A stretch of 64,000 nucleotides of DNA from Jiella marina (GTDB lineage: Bacteria > Pseudomonadota > Alphaproteobacteria > Rhizobiales > Rhizobiaceae), in the NCBI RefSeq assembly GCF_024359545.1, contig NZ_JAKQZG010000001.1, positions 124,001 through 188,000 of the forward strand. Reading direction: 5' to 3'. Below, piece after piece: positions 19,181-28,515 of the stretch. The notes beneath the pieces are model-generated. The model searched no databases and was not told the DNA's origin. It worked only from the letters and a program-made list of their open reading frames with translations. Every line of letters begins with the position of its first letter. The stretch's first letter is position 1. The position numbers were made by a program, and so were the translations under genes.

Positions 19181-19256
19181 CGCATTTTTCAGCGCATGAC
19201 GGGATCCGAAAAGCCATACGAATTTTCGGCCTCATGCTCCAAGGGAGGAGACCCCG

Positions 19257-20438
19257 ATGGACATCCATGAATTCCAGGCCAAGGAACTGCTGGCCACTCA
19301 CGGCCTGAAGCTGCCACGCGGCGGCATCGCCTACAGCCCCGAACAGGCCCGCTACCGGGCGAGCGAAATCGGCGGAAACGCCTGGGTGGTCAAGGCGCAG
19401 ATCCATTCCGGCGCGCGCGGCAAGGCCGGCGGCATCATTCTCTGCCGCTCGGAAGAAGATGTGGAAGCGGCCGCCGACAAGCTGATGGGCCGCCGCCTCG
19501 TCACCAACCAGACCGGGCCGAAGGGCAATCTGGTCAACCGCCTCTACATCGAGGAGACGGTGCAGATCGATCGCGAACTCTATCTCGGCATCGTGCTCGA
19601 CCGGAAGGCGGAGCGCATCAAGGTCATGGCGTCGGCCTCCGGCGGCATGGAGGTCGAGGAGATCGCCGAGAAGGAGCCGGACAGCCTGATCCAGATCACT
19701 GTCGATCCGGGTGCCGGCATGCAGAAGTTCCAGGCGCGCGAACTCGCCTTCGGTCTCGGTCTCGACGGATCCATGGTCACCAAGGCGACCGACACGCTGC
19801 TCGCGTGCTATCGCGTCTTCCGCGATTTCGACGCGACCATGCTGGAGATCAACCCGCTGGTCGTCTCGAAGGGCGAGCTGATCGCGCTCGACTGCAAGAT
19901 GAGCTTCGACGAGAACGCGCTCTTCCGCCGGCCCGACATTTCGGAAATGCGCGACAAGAGCCAGGAGGACCCGCGTGAGACTTTCGCCTCCGACCGGGGT
20001 CTCAGCTATGTCGGCCTCGACGGCGAGATCGGCTGCATCATCAATGGCGCGGGCCTCGCCATGGCGACGCTCGACATGATCAAGCTGTCCGGCGGCGAGC
20101 CGGCGAACTTCCTCGACATCGGCGGTGGCGCAAGCCCGGAGCGGGTGGCCAAGAGCTTCCGCGCCGTTCTTCAGGACAAGAACGTCAAGGTGATCCTCGT
20201 CAACATCTTCGCCGGCATCAATCGCTGCGACTGGGTCGCCGAGGGCGTGGTCAAGGCTCGCGAGGAGGTGGGCCTGGAACTCCCGCTGGTGGTACGATTG
20301 TCCGGGACCAAGGTCGAGGAGGGAAAGAAGATCCTCGCCGAGAAGGCGCCGGATGTGCTCGTCGCCGACACGCTGGCAGAGGCCGCCGAGATGGCGGTCG
20401 CCGAATGGAAGAAGCTCGGCCAGAGCGCCGCGGCCTGA
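19257..20438 (+). CDS. mtkA: Malate-CoA ligase, beta subunit
   Basis: This 393-residue protein is homologous to SucC, with an ATP-grasp domain ([30 protein letters not shown]) and the C-terminal CoA-ligase domain ([24 protein letters not shown]). With MtkB it activates malate to malyl-CoA using ATP. Sequence alone does not separate it sharply from succinyl-CoA synthetase. Placement between mcl and gck is what identifies it as malate thiokinase. Its start has a GGGAGGAGACC site. Confidence 0.92.
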   Translation: MDIHEFQAKELLATHGLKLPRGGIAYSPEQARYRASEIGGNAWVVKAQIHSGARGKAGGIILCRSEEDVEAAADKLMGRRLVTNQTGPKGNLVNRLYIEETVQIDRELYLGIVLDRKAERIKVMASASGGMEVEEIAEKEPDSLIQITVDPGAGMQKFQARELAFGLGLDGSMVTKATDTLLACYRVFRDFDATMLEINPLVVSKGELIALDCKMSFDENALFRRPDISEMRDKSQEDPRETFASDRGLSYVGLDGEIGCIINGAGLAMATLDMIKLSGGEPANFLDIGGGASPERVAKSFRAVLQDKNVKVILVNIFAGINRCDWVAEGVVKAREEVGLELPLVVRLSGTKVEEGKKILAEKAPDVLVADTLAEAAEMAVAEWKKLGQSAAA

Positions 20439-20454
20439 CGGGAGGATCGTTCAC

Positions 20455-21354
20455 ATGGCTATTCTGCTCACCAAGGACACCAAGGTCCTCGTCCAGGGGA
20501 TCACCGGCCGGATCGGCAGCTTCCATGCCGAGGAGATGAAGGCCTACGGCACCAATGTCGTGGGCGGCGTGACGCCGGGCAAGGGCGGCACCACCCATCT
20601 CGGCCTGCCGGTCTTCTCGACAGTCAAGGGCGCCGTCGCCGAAACCGGGGCCGAAGCTTCCATCGTCTTCGTGCCGCCGCCCTTTGCCGCGGACTCGATC
20701 ATGGAAGCGGCCGACAGCGGCATCAAGACATGCGTGTGCATCACCGACGGCATTCCGGCCCAGGACATGATGCGGGTGAAGCGCTACATGCGCCGCTACA
20801 AGGCGGAAAACCGCATGATGCTCATGGGGCCGAACTGCGCCGGCATGATCACGGCGGGGCAGGCGATGATGGGCATCATGCCAGGGTCGATCTACAAGCC
20901 AGGCCGCATCGGCATCATCGCCCGCTCCGGTACGCTGAGCTACGAGGCGGCGAGCCAGATGCAGGCGCGTGGCATCGGCGTGTCCACCAGTGTCGGCATC
21001 GGCGGCGACCCGATCAATGGCTCGTCCTTCCGCGATCTTCTCGAACTCTTCGAGCAGGACGACGAGACCGATGCCGTCGTGATGATCGGCGAGATTGGCG
21101 GCCCGCAGGAGGTGGATGCGGCGCGTTGGGCGCAAGACAATTTCTCCAAGCCGCTGCTGGCCTATATCGCGGGCCTCTCGGCGCCCAAGGGCAAGCGCAT
21201 GGGCCATGCCGGTGCGATCGTCGCGGGCGAGGGAGAATCGGCGCAGGAGAAGGTGGATATCATCCGCTCCTGCGGCCATCACATTATCCCGCACCCATCC
21301 GCATTCGGCGAAACGGTGGCAGACCTGCTGAGCAAGATGAAGCAGGCGGCCTGA
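20455..21354 (+). CDS. mtkB: Malate-CoA ligase, alpha subunit
   Basis: MtkB (299 residues) carries the CoA-binding Rossmann domain (VLVQGITGRIGSFHAEEM) and the phosphohistidine domain; His near GHAGAIVAGEGE is the expected phosphorylation site. GPNCAGMIT and ARSGTLSYEAA are typical alpha-subunit motifs. The ATG at 20455 follows a GGGAGGA site, 16 bases after mtkA. It forms the heteromeric ligase with MtkA. Confidence 0.93.
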   Translation: MAILLTKDTKVLVQGITGRIGSFHAEEMKAYGTNVVGGVTPGKGGTTHLGLPVFSTVKGAVAETGAEASIVFVPPPFAADSIMEAADSGIKTCVCITDGIPAQDMMRVKRYMRRYKAENRMMLMGPNCAGMITAGQAMMGIMPGSIYKPGRIGIIARSGTLSYEAASQMQARGIGVSTSVGIGGDPINGSSFRDLLELFEQDDETDAVVMIGEIGGPQEVDAARWAQDNFSKPLLAYIAGLSAPKGKRMGHAGAIVAGEGESAQEKVDIIRSCGHHIIPHPSAFGETVADLLSKMKQAA

Positions 21355-21516
21355 CGCTTCACGCCCAAGTCCCTGGCTTTTCGAACGCGCCTCTGTCTGA
21401 AAGGGCAGGGGCGCATCTGTCTGACATCAGCCATGTGATCGAGAACGAGGACGACATGCTCAAGCCCCAGGGCAATTCAGGCTGGATATTGATCTTCGAA
21501 TACAGGGGAACGCACC

Positions 21517-22782
21517 GTGTCATCTGACGACCTGAGGCCAATGGTCCAGGATGCCTTTTCAAAAGCCGTCGCCGCGGCCGATCCCGCCGCCGCCGTTCAC
21601 GCAGCGCTTTCCGAGTACCGGGCAAGACTTGATGGGGACGGACGCATCTACATCGCAGCTCTTGGCAAGGCGGCGTCTGCCATGGCCAGCGCAGCGGCGG
21701 CGGAACTTGGACGGGCCCCCGCCGCTGGCGTGATCGTCACCACCGATGGCGGGGCGAAGCTCGTGGAGGGGTGTCGCCTGATCGTCGGCGGCCATCCATT
21801 GCCAGATTCCGGAAGCGTCGAGGGCGGCGAAGCGCTGCTTGCGCTTGCAGAAGCTGCGCAGGAGGGCGATGTCGTCCTTGCCCTGATTTCCGGCGGGGGC
21901 TCGGCGCTCGGCGTGGCTCCAAGCGAGGGGCTGACGTTAGAGGACAAGACGGCCGTCACCGATCTCCTGTTGCGATCGGGCGCGGACATCACCGAGATGA
22001 ACGCCGTGCGGCGGGCACTATCGCGGCTGAAAGGCGGTGGGCTTTCGGAGGCGGCGGCTCCTGCCTTCGTACTTTCCCTGATCGTCTCGGACGTTCCCGG
22101 CGACGACCCCGCAACGGTCGCATCCGGTCCAACCGCGCGAGCCGAAGGTGGGCCGTGTGCGCGCGACGTGCTTGAACGCTATCAACTGTTGGACAAGGTG
22201 CCCTCCGCGGTTGCGGCCGTGATCGGGAAAGCTGCCAAGCAACCAAAGCTGGAGAACGTCACCAACCGGGTCATTGCCAGCAACGCCCGGTCGGTCGAAG
22301 CTGCTGCCCGCGCGCTCTCTGATCGCGGTGTTCGCGTCATCCAGCGCCCCGGCTGGCTTGATGCCGATGTGGGTGCGGCAGCCGCCGAGCTCTTCGCTCT
22401 GGTCCAGGCCCAAGCCAACCAGACGGGGCCGGTGGCGGTCGTGGCAGGCGGCGAAACGACCGTGCATGTGACCGGCGACGGACTTGGAGGGCGCAATCAG
22501 GAATTTGCCCTGCGCTTTGCTCTTCTCGCGGAAGAACATCCGCTGCCGCGTGACTGGACATTCCTATCCGGCGGCACCGACGGCCGCGATGGGCCAACCG
22601 ATGCGGCAGGTGGCATCGTAGACGCGGGGACGCTTGGGCGAATGCGTACCGCTGGCCTCGACATTGCCGACTGTCTGAAGCGGAATGATGCTTACCACGC
22701 GCTCGCGGCGGCCGAAGACCTGCTGATGACCGGCGCCACCGGCACGAATGTCGCTGATATCCAGATTGCTCTCATGGTTTGA
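21517..22782 (+). CDS. gck: Glycerate 2-kinase, GckA/MOFRL family
   Basis: The 421-residue enzyme phosphorylates D-glycerate to 2-phosphoglycerate, returning carbon to phosphoenolpyruvate in the serine cycle. It has the DUF4147 domain (ALGKAASAMA, LISGGGSAL, VSDVPGDDPATVASGPT) and the C-terminal MOFRL domain (GGRNQEFALRFA, SGGTDGRDGPTDAAGG). Translation appears to start at a GTG at 21517 with an AGGGGAA site. A 162-bp gap separates it from mtkB. Confidence 0.93.
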   Translation: MSSDDLRPMVQDAFSKAVAAADPAAAVHAALSEYRARLDGDGRIYIAALGKAASAMASAAAAELGRAPAAGVIVTTDGGAKLVEGCRLIVGGHPLPDSGSVEGGEALLALAEAAQEGDVVLALISGGGSALGVAPSEGLTLEDKTAVTDLLLRSGADITEMNAVRRALSRLKGGGLSEAAAPAFVLSLIVSDVPGDDPATVASGPTARAEGGPCARDVLERYQLLDKVPSAVAAVIGKAAKQPKLENVTNRVIASNARSVEAAARALSDRGVRVIQRPGWLDADVGAAAAELFALVQAQANQTGPVAVVAGGETTVHVTGDGLGGRNQEFALRFALLAEEHPLPRDWTFLSGGTDGRDGPTDAAGGIVDAGTLGRMRTAGLDIADCLKRNDAYHALAAAEDLLMTGATGTNVADIQIALMV

Positions 22783-23143
22783 CTACCCGAAAGACAACGA
22801 TCGCCACCCGAGTGTCGTCCCGGCCTTGTGCCGGGATGCGTGCTTTCCGGATGGGACGGTTGGTTCTTGCCCGGCCGAAATCGTTTGAGCTCACCCTCTT
22901 GACGAGCGCCATCGCCATTCCGCGCCCGGGCGGCCTGCACTACACGGTTCGGCGTGTCCCTATCCATTGCGGTCGGTTCGGGTACCCGATGGGGCGACAG
23001 GAAACACCCGCGCGAGAGTGGTCAAAAGCCCCCCAGGACCTTCTTTTGAGGCCAAGGACGCAAGAGGGCTCGTTCGCCGGTTGGCGGGCGGGCGTCACAC
23101 CATCGATGTGACATGCGGCCAGGTCAAAGAGGAGGAGACCGCC
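22783..23143. repeat. Gap before sga with a single REP-like palindrome
   Basis: The 361 bases between gck and sga hold no supported gene. A perfect hairpin, TCCCGGC-CTTGT-GCCGGGA (22818-22836), belongs to the common GTC-TCCCGGC repeat type and sits 35 bases after the gck stop, where it might also act as a weak terminator. The rest should contain the sga promoter or leader. Confidence 0.6.
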
Positions 23144-24370
23144 ATGAACGCACCCGTTTTCCCAAGGCTGGAAATTCCGCACACCGTCGCTGCCGGCCCC
23201 GGGCCCGGCAATACGGCCGAGCGGGTGCTCGCGGCCTATTCGAGCCCGGGCGTCGCGGATCACATGCAGCCGGACGTTCTCCGCGGCATGATCGAGATCA
23301 AGCGCATGCTGCGCGAGATCTTCGGGACCCAGAACGTCCACACATTCGGCGTCGCCGGCACCGGCTGGAGCGGCCTCGACGCAATGTTTTCGGTTGTCCA
23401 TCCCGGCGACAAGATCGTCATGTTCGTCAACGGGACCTTTTCGGGTATCGATGAGCTCTCCGTGCGCATGAAGGCGGCGACCGAGGAGGAGCTCAGAGCC
23501 AACTCGCTCGATCCGCAGGCGGCCTCGGTGGTCACCATTCGCGTGCCGCATGGCCAGTCGGTTACCGGCGATGTCGTCGAGAAGGCGCTGGCCGAGCACA
23601 AGCCGAAATGGGCGGCGATGGCCCATTGGGAAACCGGCTCCGGCCGCATCAATGATATCAAGGGTTTCTCCGACGCTTGCGAAAAGCATGGGACGATGGG
23701 TCTGATCGACGCGGTGTCGTCGCTCGGCATCGCTGACCTGCGGATCGACGACTATCCGGGCATCGTCGGTTGGGCCTCCTGTCCGCAAAAGGGCATGATG
23801 GCGCTTCCACTGACCTACGCGCCGGTGAGCTTCTCGCAGCGCTATATCGACGAGTTGAAGAAAGTCGGCGCGCGCAGCTTCGTCCATCACCCGATCATGG
23901 AAGCGCGCCACTGGGGCATCATCAACGGCGAGGATGTCGAGAAGGGCACCTATCACCGCACCCACTCGCCCTATGCCGTCGCGTCCTTCCACGAGGCGCT
24001 GCGCATGGTGCTGGAGCAGGGAATGCTGCAGCGGGCGGAACGCTATGCCAAGGCGGAAAAGGCGCTGCGGGCGGCGCTCGAAAGCATGGGCTGCAAGGTC
24101 ACCTCCAACATGACGAGTCTCTTGGTGCTCGACCTGCCGGAGCAGCTGAAGGGTCAGGAAAAGGACTTCGTCAACGCCTGTCGCGAAGAGAGTTTCTGCA
24201 TCTGGCCGACCCTCTCCGAGCCGACCCAGATCCGTGTCGGTATCCTGAACCTTCTGGAGGAACAGGAGCTCACCAATATCGTCAAGCGCTTCGGCGAGAT
24301 GCTCAACCGCTTCGACGTTCCTGCCGATATCGACGCGGCCGTGGCGGAACTGAAGCGCCATCTGGCGTAA
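23144..24370 (+). CDS. sga: Serine-glyoxylate aminotransferase
   Basis: This 408-residue class V PLP aminotransferase transfers the amino group of serine to glyoxylate, giving hydroxypyruvate and glycine. The PLP lysine lies in SCPQKGMMALP, and the N-terminal AAGPGPGNT and HTFGVAGTGWSGLDAM are characteristic. The start at 23144 has GGAGGAGACC upstream; the long open frame before it spans the intergenic region. Hydroxypyruvate reductase (hprA), the usual partner, is not in the window. Confidence 0.95.
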   Translation: MNAPVFPRLEIPHTVAAGPGPGNTAERVLAAYSSPGVADHMQPDVLRGMIEIKRMLREIFGTQNVHTFGVAGTGWSGLDAMFSVVHPGDKIVMFVNGTFSGIDELSVRMKAATEEELRANSLDPQAASVVTIRVPHGQSVTGDVVEKALAEHKPKWAAMAHWETGSGRINDIKGFSDACEKHGTMGLIDAVSSLGIADLRIDDYPGIVGWASCPQKGMMALPLTYAPVSFSQRYIDELKKVGARSFVHHPIMEARHWGIINGEDVEKGTYHRTHSPYAVASFHEALRMVLEQGMLQRAERYAKAEKALRAALESMGCKVTSNMTSLLVLDLPEQLKGQEKDFVNACREESFCIWPTLSEPTQIRVGILNLLEEQELTNIVKRFGEMLNRFDVPADIDAAVAELKRHLA

Positions 24371-24393
24371 CCGGAGTTCCTGAAGCCAAAATC

Positions 24394-24426
24394 TTCCGGC
24401 GGCGTTCTTTCCGGGCGCCGCCGGAA
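24394..24426. terminator. Bidirectional terminator-like hairpin between sga and kduD
   Basis: A perfect 11-bp inverted repeat (TTCCGGCGGCG at 24394-24404 with its complement at 24416-24426) and an 11-base loop lie in the 78-bp space between two converging genes. It has no long T-tract on either side but is well placed to stop both transcripts. Confidence 0.7.
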
Positions 24427-24448
24427 ACATGACCGCCGGGTCCCGGTG

Positions 24449-25195
24449 CTACCGCGCGAGCCAGCCGCCGTCGACGGCGATGACCGCGCCGTGGATATAG
24501 CCGGCTGCCGGGGAAGCGAGGAACACGGCGGTTCCGGCGATGTCTTGTGGATCCCCCCATCGCCCGGCCGGAATGCGGCCCAGGATCTCAGCGCTGCGTT
24601 TCTGGTCCGCGCGGAGTGCCTCGGTGTTGTTGGTCGCGATGTAGCCGGGCGCGATGGCGTTCACGTTGATGCCGAAGGGCGCCCATTCGTTCGCGAGCGC
24701 CTTGGTGAGGCCAGCTACGGCGTGTTTCGAGGCGGTATAGGCCGGCACGCGGATGCCGCCCTGGAAGGAGAGGAGGGACGCGATGTTGATGATCGCCCCG
24801 CCGGCATTCCTCTCGCGCAGTCCGCGCGCGAAGGACTGAGAGAGCAGGAACACCGCCTTCAGGTTGACGTCGATCACGGCGTCCCAGTCGTCTTCCTTGA
24901 AGTCGACGGCATCCTCGCGGCGAATGATCCCCGCGTTATTGACCAGAATATCCAACGGCCCGACGGCTTCCAGAGCGGCGACGCTCGCGGGAAGATTGGC
25001 GAGATCCATATGCAGCGACGCTGCCTTGCCGCCCGACGCTTCGATCGCCTCGACGGTCTCGGTGGTCGAGGAGCGACCGGCGCAAAGCACCTCGGCGCCG
25101 GCGGCCGCCATCGCTTCGGCGATCGCCCGGCCGATGCCGGTATTGGCGCCGGTCACCAGCGCACGCCGGCCATTCAGCGAAAAGAGATCACTCAC
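24449..25195 (-). CDS. kduD: KduD, 2-dehydro-3-deoxy-D-gluconate 5-dehydrogenase
   Basis: KduD (248 residues) is a short-chain dehydrogenase that reduces 2,5-diketo-3-deoxygluconate to KDG with NADH. It shows the glycine-rich cofactor site (TGANTGIG), NNAG, and the Ser-Tyr-Lys triad (IASLLSF and PAYTASK). The substrate assignment comes from its four-base overlap with kduI, which makes its substrate. It is the last gene of the uronate operon; the KDG kinase and aldolase are not in the window. Confidence 0.93.
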   Translation of the reverse strand: MSDLFSLNGRRALVTGANTGIGRAIAEAMAAAGAEVLCAGRSSTTETVEAIEASGGKAASLHMDLANLPASVAALEAVGPLDILVNNAGIIRREDAVDFKEDDWDAVIDVNLKAVFLLSQSFARGLRERNAGGAIINIASLLSFQGGIRVPAYTASKHAVAGLTKALANEWAPFGINVNAIAPGYIATNNTEALRADQKRSAEILGRIPAGRWGDPQDIAGTAVFLASPAAGYIHGAVIAVDGGWLAR

Positions 25196-26016
25196 CGGAT
25201 CGTCTCCATCGCCACCATGTCCATGTCGGTGAAGTCGGTGTTCTCGCCGGCCATCGCCCAGACGAAGCTGTAGCTGCCGGTGCCCGCGCCCGCGTGGATC
25301 GACCAGGGCGGCGAGATCGCGCCTTCCTCGTTCTTGACCACCAGATGACGCGTTTCGGTCGGCTCGCCCATCAGATGGAAGACGCGCTGATCCTTGTCGA
25401 GATTGAAATAGAGATAGGCCTCCATGCGCCGGTCATGGACGTGAGCGGGCATGGTGTTCCAGCAGGAGCCGCCATGCAGCGTGGTGTAGCCCATGGTCAA
25501 CTGGCAACTCTCGATGACTTCCGGATGGATGAACTGATTGATCGTGCGCTTGTTGGAGGTTTCGAGTTCGCCAAGATTGACCTCCCGGCTGTCCGCGGGC
25601 CGGATCAGACGCGTCGGGCAGGAGCGATGCGCCGGTGCCGAAACCAGATAGTAGCGGCCCCCGCCCGAAAAAGTGACCGGCCCGGATCCCATTCCGACAT
25701 AGAGCACATCGCCCCGATCGAGTTCATGGGTCTGCCCGCCCGCAGAAACGGTGCCCGGGTCGCCGATATTGACGATGCCGAGTTCGCGGCGTTCCAGGAA
25801 GGTCGAGGTCTTCGTCACCTCCACCTTGTCGAGCACGAGGTCATTGCCCTTCGGAACCGCGGCCCCGACGACCACACGGTCGTAATGGGTATAGACAAGT
25901 CGGATTTCGCCGTCGGCGAAGAGATCGGCGACGTGGAAATGGCGACGCAACTCCTCCGTGCCCATGGTCCTGGCCTGATCGGGATGAATGGCGTGGCGGG
26001 TTTCGACACGGGTCAT
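25192..26016 (-). CDS. kduI: KduI, 5-dehydro-4-deoxy-D-glucuronate isomerase
   Basis: The 274-residue double cupin isomerises 5-keto-4-deoxyuronate, which comes from unsaturated uronates, to 2,5-diketo-3-deoxygluconate. The metal-binding HVHDRRMEAYLYF segment and the final SIHAGAGTGSYSFVWAMAGE are diagnostic. The start at 26016 gives a length close to E. coli KduI (278 residues) and has a CGGAGTG site; an in-frame start at 26052 would add 12 residues. Confidence 0.94.
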   Translation of the reverse strand: MTRVETRHAIHPDQARTMGTEELRRHFHVADLFADGEIRLVYTHYDRVVVGAAVPKGNDLVLDKVEVTKTSTFLERRELGIVNIGDPGTVSAGGQTHELDRGDVLYVGMGSGPVTFSGGGRYYLVSAPAHRSCPTRLIRPADSREVNLGELETSNKRTINQFIHPEVIESCQLTMGYTTLHGGSCWNTMPAHVHDRRMEAYLYFNLDKDQRVFHLMGEPTETRHLVVKNEEGAISPPWSIHAGAGTGSYSFVWAMAGENTDFTDMDMVAMETIR

Positions 26017-26035
26017 GAAGTTCACTCCGGAGATT

Positions 26036-26338
26036 TCAAAGGAAGTCGTCACGTCGGGGCGTGAAGGTGTCGATCAAACGGCCCGCCTCCAGACAGCGGC
26101 AGCCATGCATCGCATTCGATGGCACGATGAGGCTGTCGCCCGGCACCAGTTCGCGTTCTTCGCCGTCCACGATGAAGACGAACTGCCCCTTCTCGACATA
26201 AGTGGATTGGACGTGCGGGTGGTTGTGGAGCTTGCCTTCCGCGCCCGACTCGAACTCAAAGGCAACGACCATTAGCTCGGGCGCTTCGCTCAACACCTGC
26301 CGGGTCACGCCGGGATCGGTTTTCACGACTGGAAACAT
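26036..26338 (-). CDS. kdgF: KdgF-like cupin
   Basis: A 100-residue single cupin with metal-binding histidines (HNHPHVQ and MHG) and the closing DTFTPRRDDFL typical of KdgF. KdgF enzymes open and ketonise 4,5-unsaturated monouronates released by pectate or alginate lyases, the step just before KduI. The start at 26338 has a GAGGAGACG site and follows dctM by 11 bases. The neighbouring kduI and kduD fit the assignment well. Confidence 0.82.
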   Translation of the reverse strand: MFPVVKTDPGVTRQVLSEAPELMVVAFEFESGAEGKLHNHPHVQSTYVEKGQFVFIVDGEERELVPGDSLIVPSNAMHGCRCLEAGRLIDTFTPRRDDFL

Positions 26339-26349
26339 CTCTCGTCTCC

Positions 26350-27630
26350 TCAATGGAATAGCGAGGGCAGCCACAGGGACAGTGCCGGGATGTAGGTGAC
26401 CAGCATCAGCGTCAGGAAGGCTGCGAAGTAGAACGGCCAGATTGATCTCACGACCGACCAGATCGATATCCCACCCACGGCGCAGCCGACGAAAAGCACG
26501 GCCCCCACGGGTGGCGTGCACAGGCCGATGCCGAGGTTGAGGACGAGGATGACGCCGAAATGCACCGGATCAACGCCGAACGCCGTGGCCACGGGCAGGA
26601 AGATCGGTGTCGTAATGACGATCAGCGGCGACATGTCCATGAAGGTGCCGAGGATCAGAAGCACGACGTTGATGAGGAGCAGAATGATGATCGGGTTGGA
26701 CGACATCGCCTGCAGCATCTGGACGAGCAGCACCGGCACTTGCAGATAGGCGAGAAGCCAGCCGAACGCGTTGGCCGCGCCGATCACCATCAGAACCATC
26801 GCGGTGGTGCGCACGGAGGCGAGCGTCGCCTCGACGAAATCCGCCCAGGAGAGGGAGCGATAGACGAGGAGCGTCACGAACATCGCGTAGACCACGGCGA
26901 TGTTCGATGATTCCGAAGCGGTGAAGATGCCCGAGCGCACGCCGCCGAAAATGATTGCGACGAGGACGAGGCCGGGCAGGGCGTTGGCAAACAGCCAGCC
27001 CATCGCGCGGAGGCCGGGGAACTCCTCGGTCGGATAGCCGCGGCGCCGCGCGACGAAATAGGCCGCCACCATGAGAGCGAGCGCCAGGATGAGGCCCGGC
27101 AGGATGCCGGCGGTGAAGAGATCGGCAATCGAGATCCGGCCGCCGGCGGAAATCGAATAGATGATCATGTTGTGTGAGGGTGGGAGCATCAACGCGATGA
27201 TCGATCCGACGACGGTAATATTCACCGCATAATCAACGCCGTAACCGCGTTTCTTCATCTGCGGCACCATCAATCCACCGACCGCCGACGCATCGGCTGC
27301 GGCCGATCCGGAGACACCGCCGAACATCACGCTGGCGAGGATGTTCACCTGGCCGAGGCCACCGCGCAGATGCCCGACGAGCGCGCCGGCGAGAGCGACG
27401 AGCCGCGCGGCGATATTGCCGCGGACCATGAGGTCGCCCGCATAGATGAAGAAAGGGATCGCCATCAGCGCGAAGACCGACACGCCGGAATTCAGGCGCT
27501 GGAAGATGACCACCGGCGGCAGGCCGAGATAGACGATCGTGGCGAAGGAGGCGACGCCAAGGCAGAACGCCACAGGGGTCCCGATGGCCAGGAAAAAGAC
27601 GAAGGTCCCGAAGAGGATCCAGAGTTCCAT
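26350..27630 (-). CDS. dctM: TRAP transporter large permease (DctM)
   Basis: The 426-residue protein is made of about 12 hydrophobic helices from the first residues onward and has TRAP-DctM signatures (GTPVAFCLG, LPPSHNMIIYS, LGIGLCTPPVGAVLF). It catalyses sodium-driven uptake with DctQ and DctP. Its ATG overlaps the dctQ stop by one base. The operon context indicates uronates, perhaps galacturonate, glucuronate or unsaturated oligouronates. Confidence 0.95.
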   Translation of the reverse strand: MELWILFGTFVFFLAIGTPVAFCLGVASFATIVYLGLPPVVIFQRLNSGVSVFALMAIPFFIYAGDLMVRGNIAARLVALAGALVGHLRGGLGQVNILASVMFGGVSGSAAADASAVGGLMVPQMKKRGYGVDYAVNITVVGSIIALMLPPSHNMIIYSISAGGRISIADLFTAGILPGLILALALMVAAYFVARRRGYPTEEFPGLRAMGWLFANALPGLVLVAIIFGGVRSGIFTASESSNIAVVYAMFVTLLVYRSLSWADFVEATLASVRTTAMVLMVIGAANAFGWLLAYLQVPVLLVQMLQAMSSNPIIILLLINVVLLILGTFMDMSPLIVITTPIFLPVATAFGVDPVHFGVILVLNLGIGLCTPPVGAVLFVGCAVGGISIWSVVRSIWPFYFAAFLTLMLVTYIPALSLWLPSLFH

Positions 27631-28145
27631 CAGACTTCCTCGGCCGGGTCGACTTCGCCAAAGCGTGGGGTGTGAAGGCCCGCCAGGCGGCGCAGGAGCC
27701 GCTCCAGCGAGAACAGGAAGATGAGCACGCCGCCCATGACGAGGGGGGCGAAGTTGAAGGCATCGGAAATGCCGAGGGAGGGCATGACGTTGGGCGCGGT
27801 CTTTGCCGCCAGTTCCCAGCCGTACCAGACCATGCCCGCGCCGAAGGCGCCGACGGCGAGGTCAGAAATCGAGTGAAGCCACTGGTTGATCGAGCGCGGC
27901 AGAAAATAGAGGAGAACGTCGAAGGACAGGTGATAGCCTTCGCGAATGCCGACGGCCGCGCCCAGGAAGATGAACCACCCCATGATCATGACAGAGCCCG
28001 GCTCGGTCCAGACCAGCGAATTGTTGAGCACGTAGCGCCAGAACACCTGCGCCGCGATTGCCGCCGTCATGGCGACCAGCCCGACCCCAGCGGCCCACAG
28101 TGCCAGTTTTCCCAACAGGCCTGTTGCCCCGGCCAGCTTTATCAT
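27630..28145 (-). CDS. dctQ: TRAP transporter small permease (DctQ)
   Basis: The start at 28145 gives a 171-residue, four-helix protein of normal DctQ length; an upstream start would add a 48-residue hydrophilic stretch unlike the family. The helix 1-2 region with VFWRYVLNNSLVWTEPG is a clear DctQ motif. No strong ribosome site is seen at 28145, so the start is less certain. It anchors the DctM transporter and overlaps its gene by one base. Confidence 0.9.
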   Translation of the reverse strand: MIKLAGATGLLGKLALWAAGVGLVAMTAAIAAQVFWRYVLNNSLVWTEPGSVMIMGWFIFLGAAVGIREGYHLSFDVLLYFLPRSINQWLHSISDLAVGAFGAGMVWYGWELAAKTAPNVMPSLGISDAFNFAPLVMGGVLIFLFSLERLLRRLAGLHTPRFGEVDPAEEV

Positions 28146-28515
28146 GAAGTCCCGCACGGGGTTCACCTTGAACGAGGATGGGTTTGGAAACGAAGATGGA
28201 GAGCCGACGCATGCCCCGATCGGCAGAGCGTCAGGGTTCTTCGGTCGAGAGCGGCTCAGAATTAGATGACCAGCACGCCTCGCCTGCACGCCTCGATGTG
28301 ATGCCGGCCTTCAACGCGGGACGACTTCACCAGGCGCGCGCGCTCCAAGACAAGAACCGGAGAATGGGCTCAGGATGGCGGTGGCCTTTGCCGCGATATC
28401 GGCGGCGAGTGCCGCCAGGGCGCTCCGCCACCGATATGCTCGCTCGCCGCGAAACGCACCACTCAAGGCTCCTGCCACCAAGAGCAGGTGACAGTGGGCC
28501 TCGAGCGAGCCGATG
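28146..28515. other. 370-bp gap between dctP and dctQ
   Basis: An unusually long space within the uronate operon. I see no gene and no strong terminator. It could hold mRNA structures that set a higher level of the binding protein than of the permeases, or an internal promoter. Alternatively dctQ starts further upstream, up to 28289. Confidence 0.4.

Noticed and set aside
19257-21354. mtkA-mtkB as succinyl-CoA synthetase (sucCD)
   Set aside because: The sequences are homologous, but the pair lies between malyl-CoA lyase and glycerate kinase, without mdh or sucAB; malate-CoA ligase fits better.
22940-24430. A 496-codon minus-strand frame opposite sga
   Set aside because: No ribosome site or motif; sga on the other strand is unmistakable.
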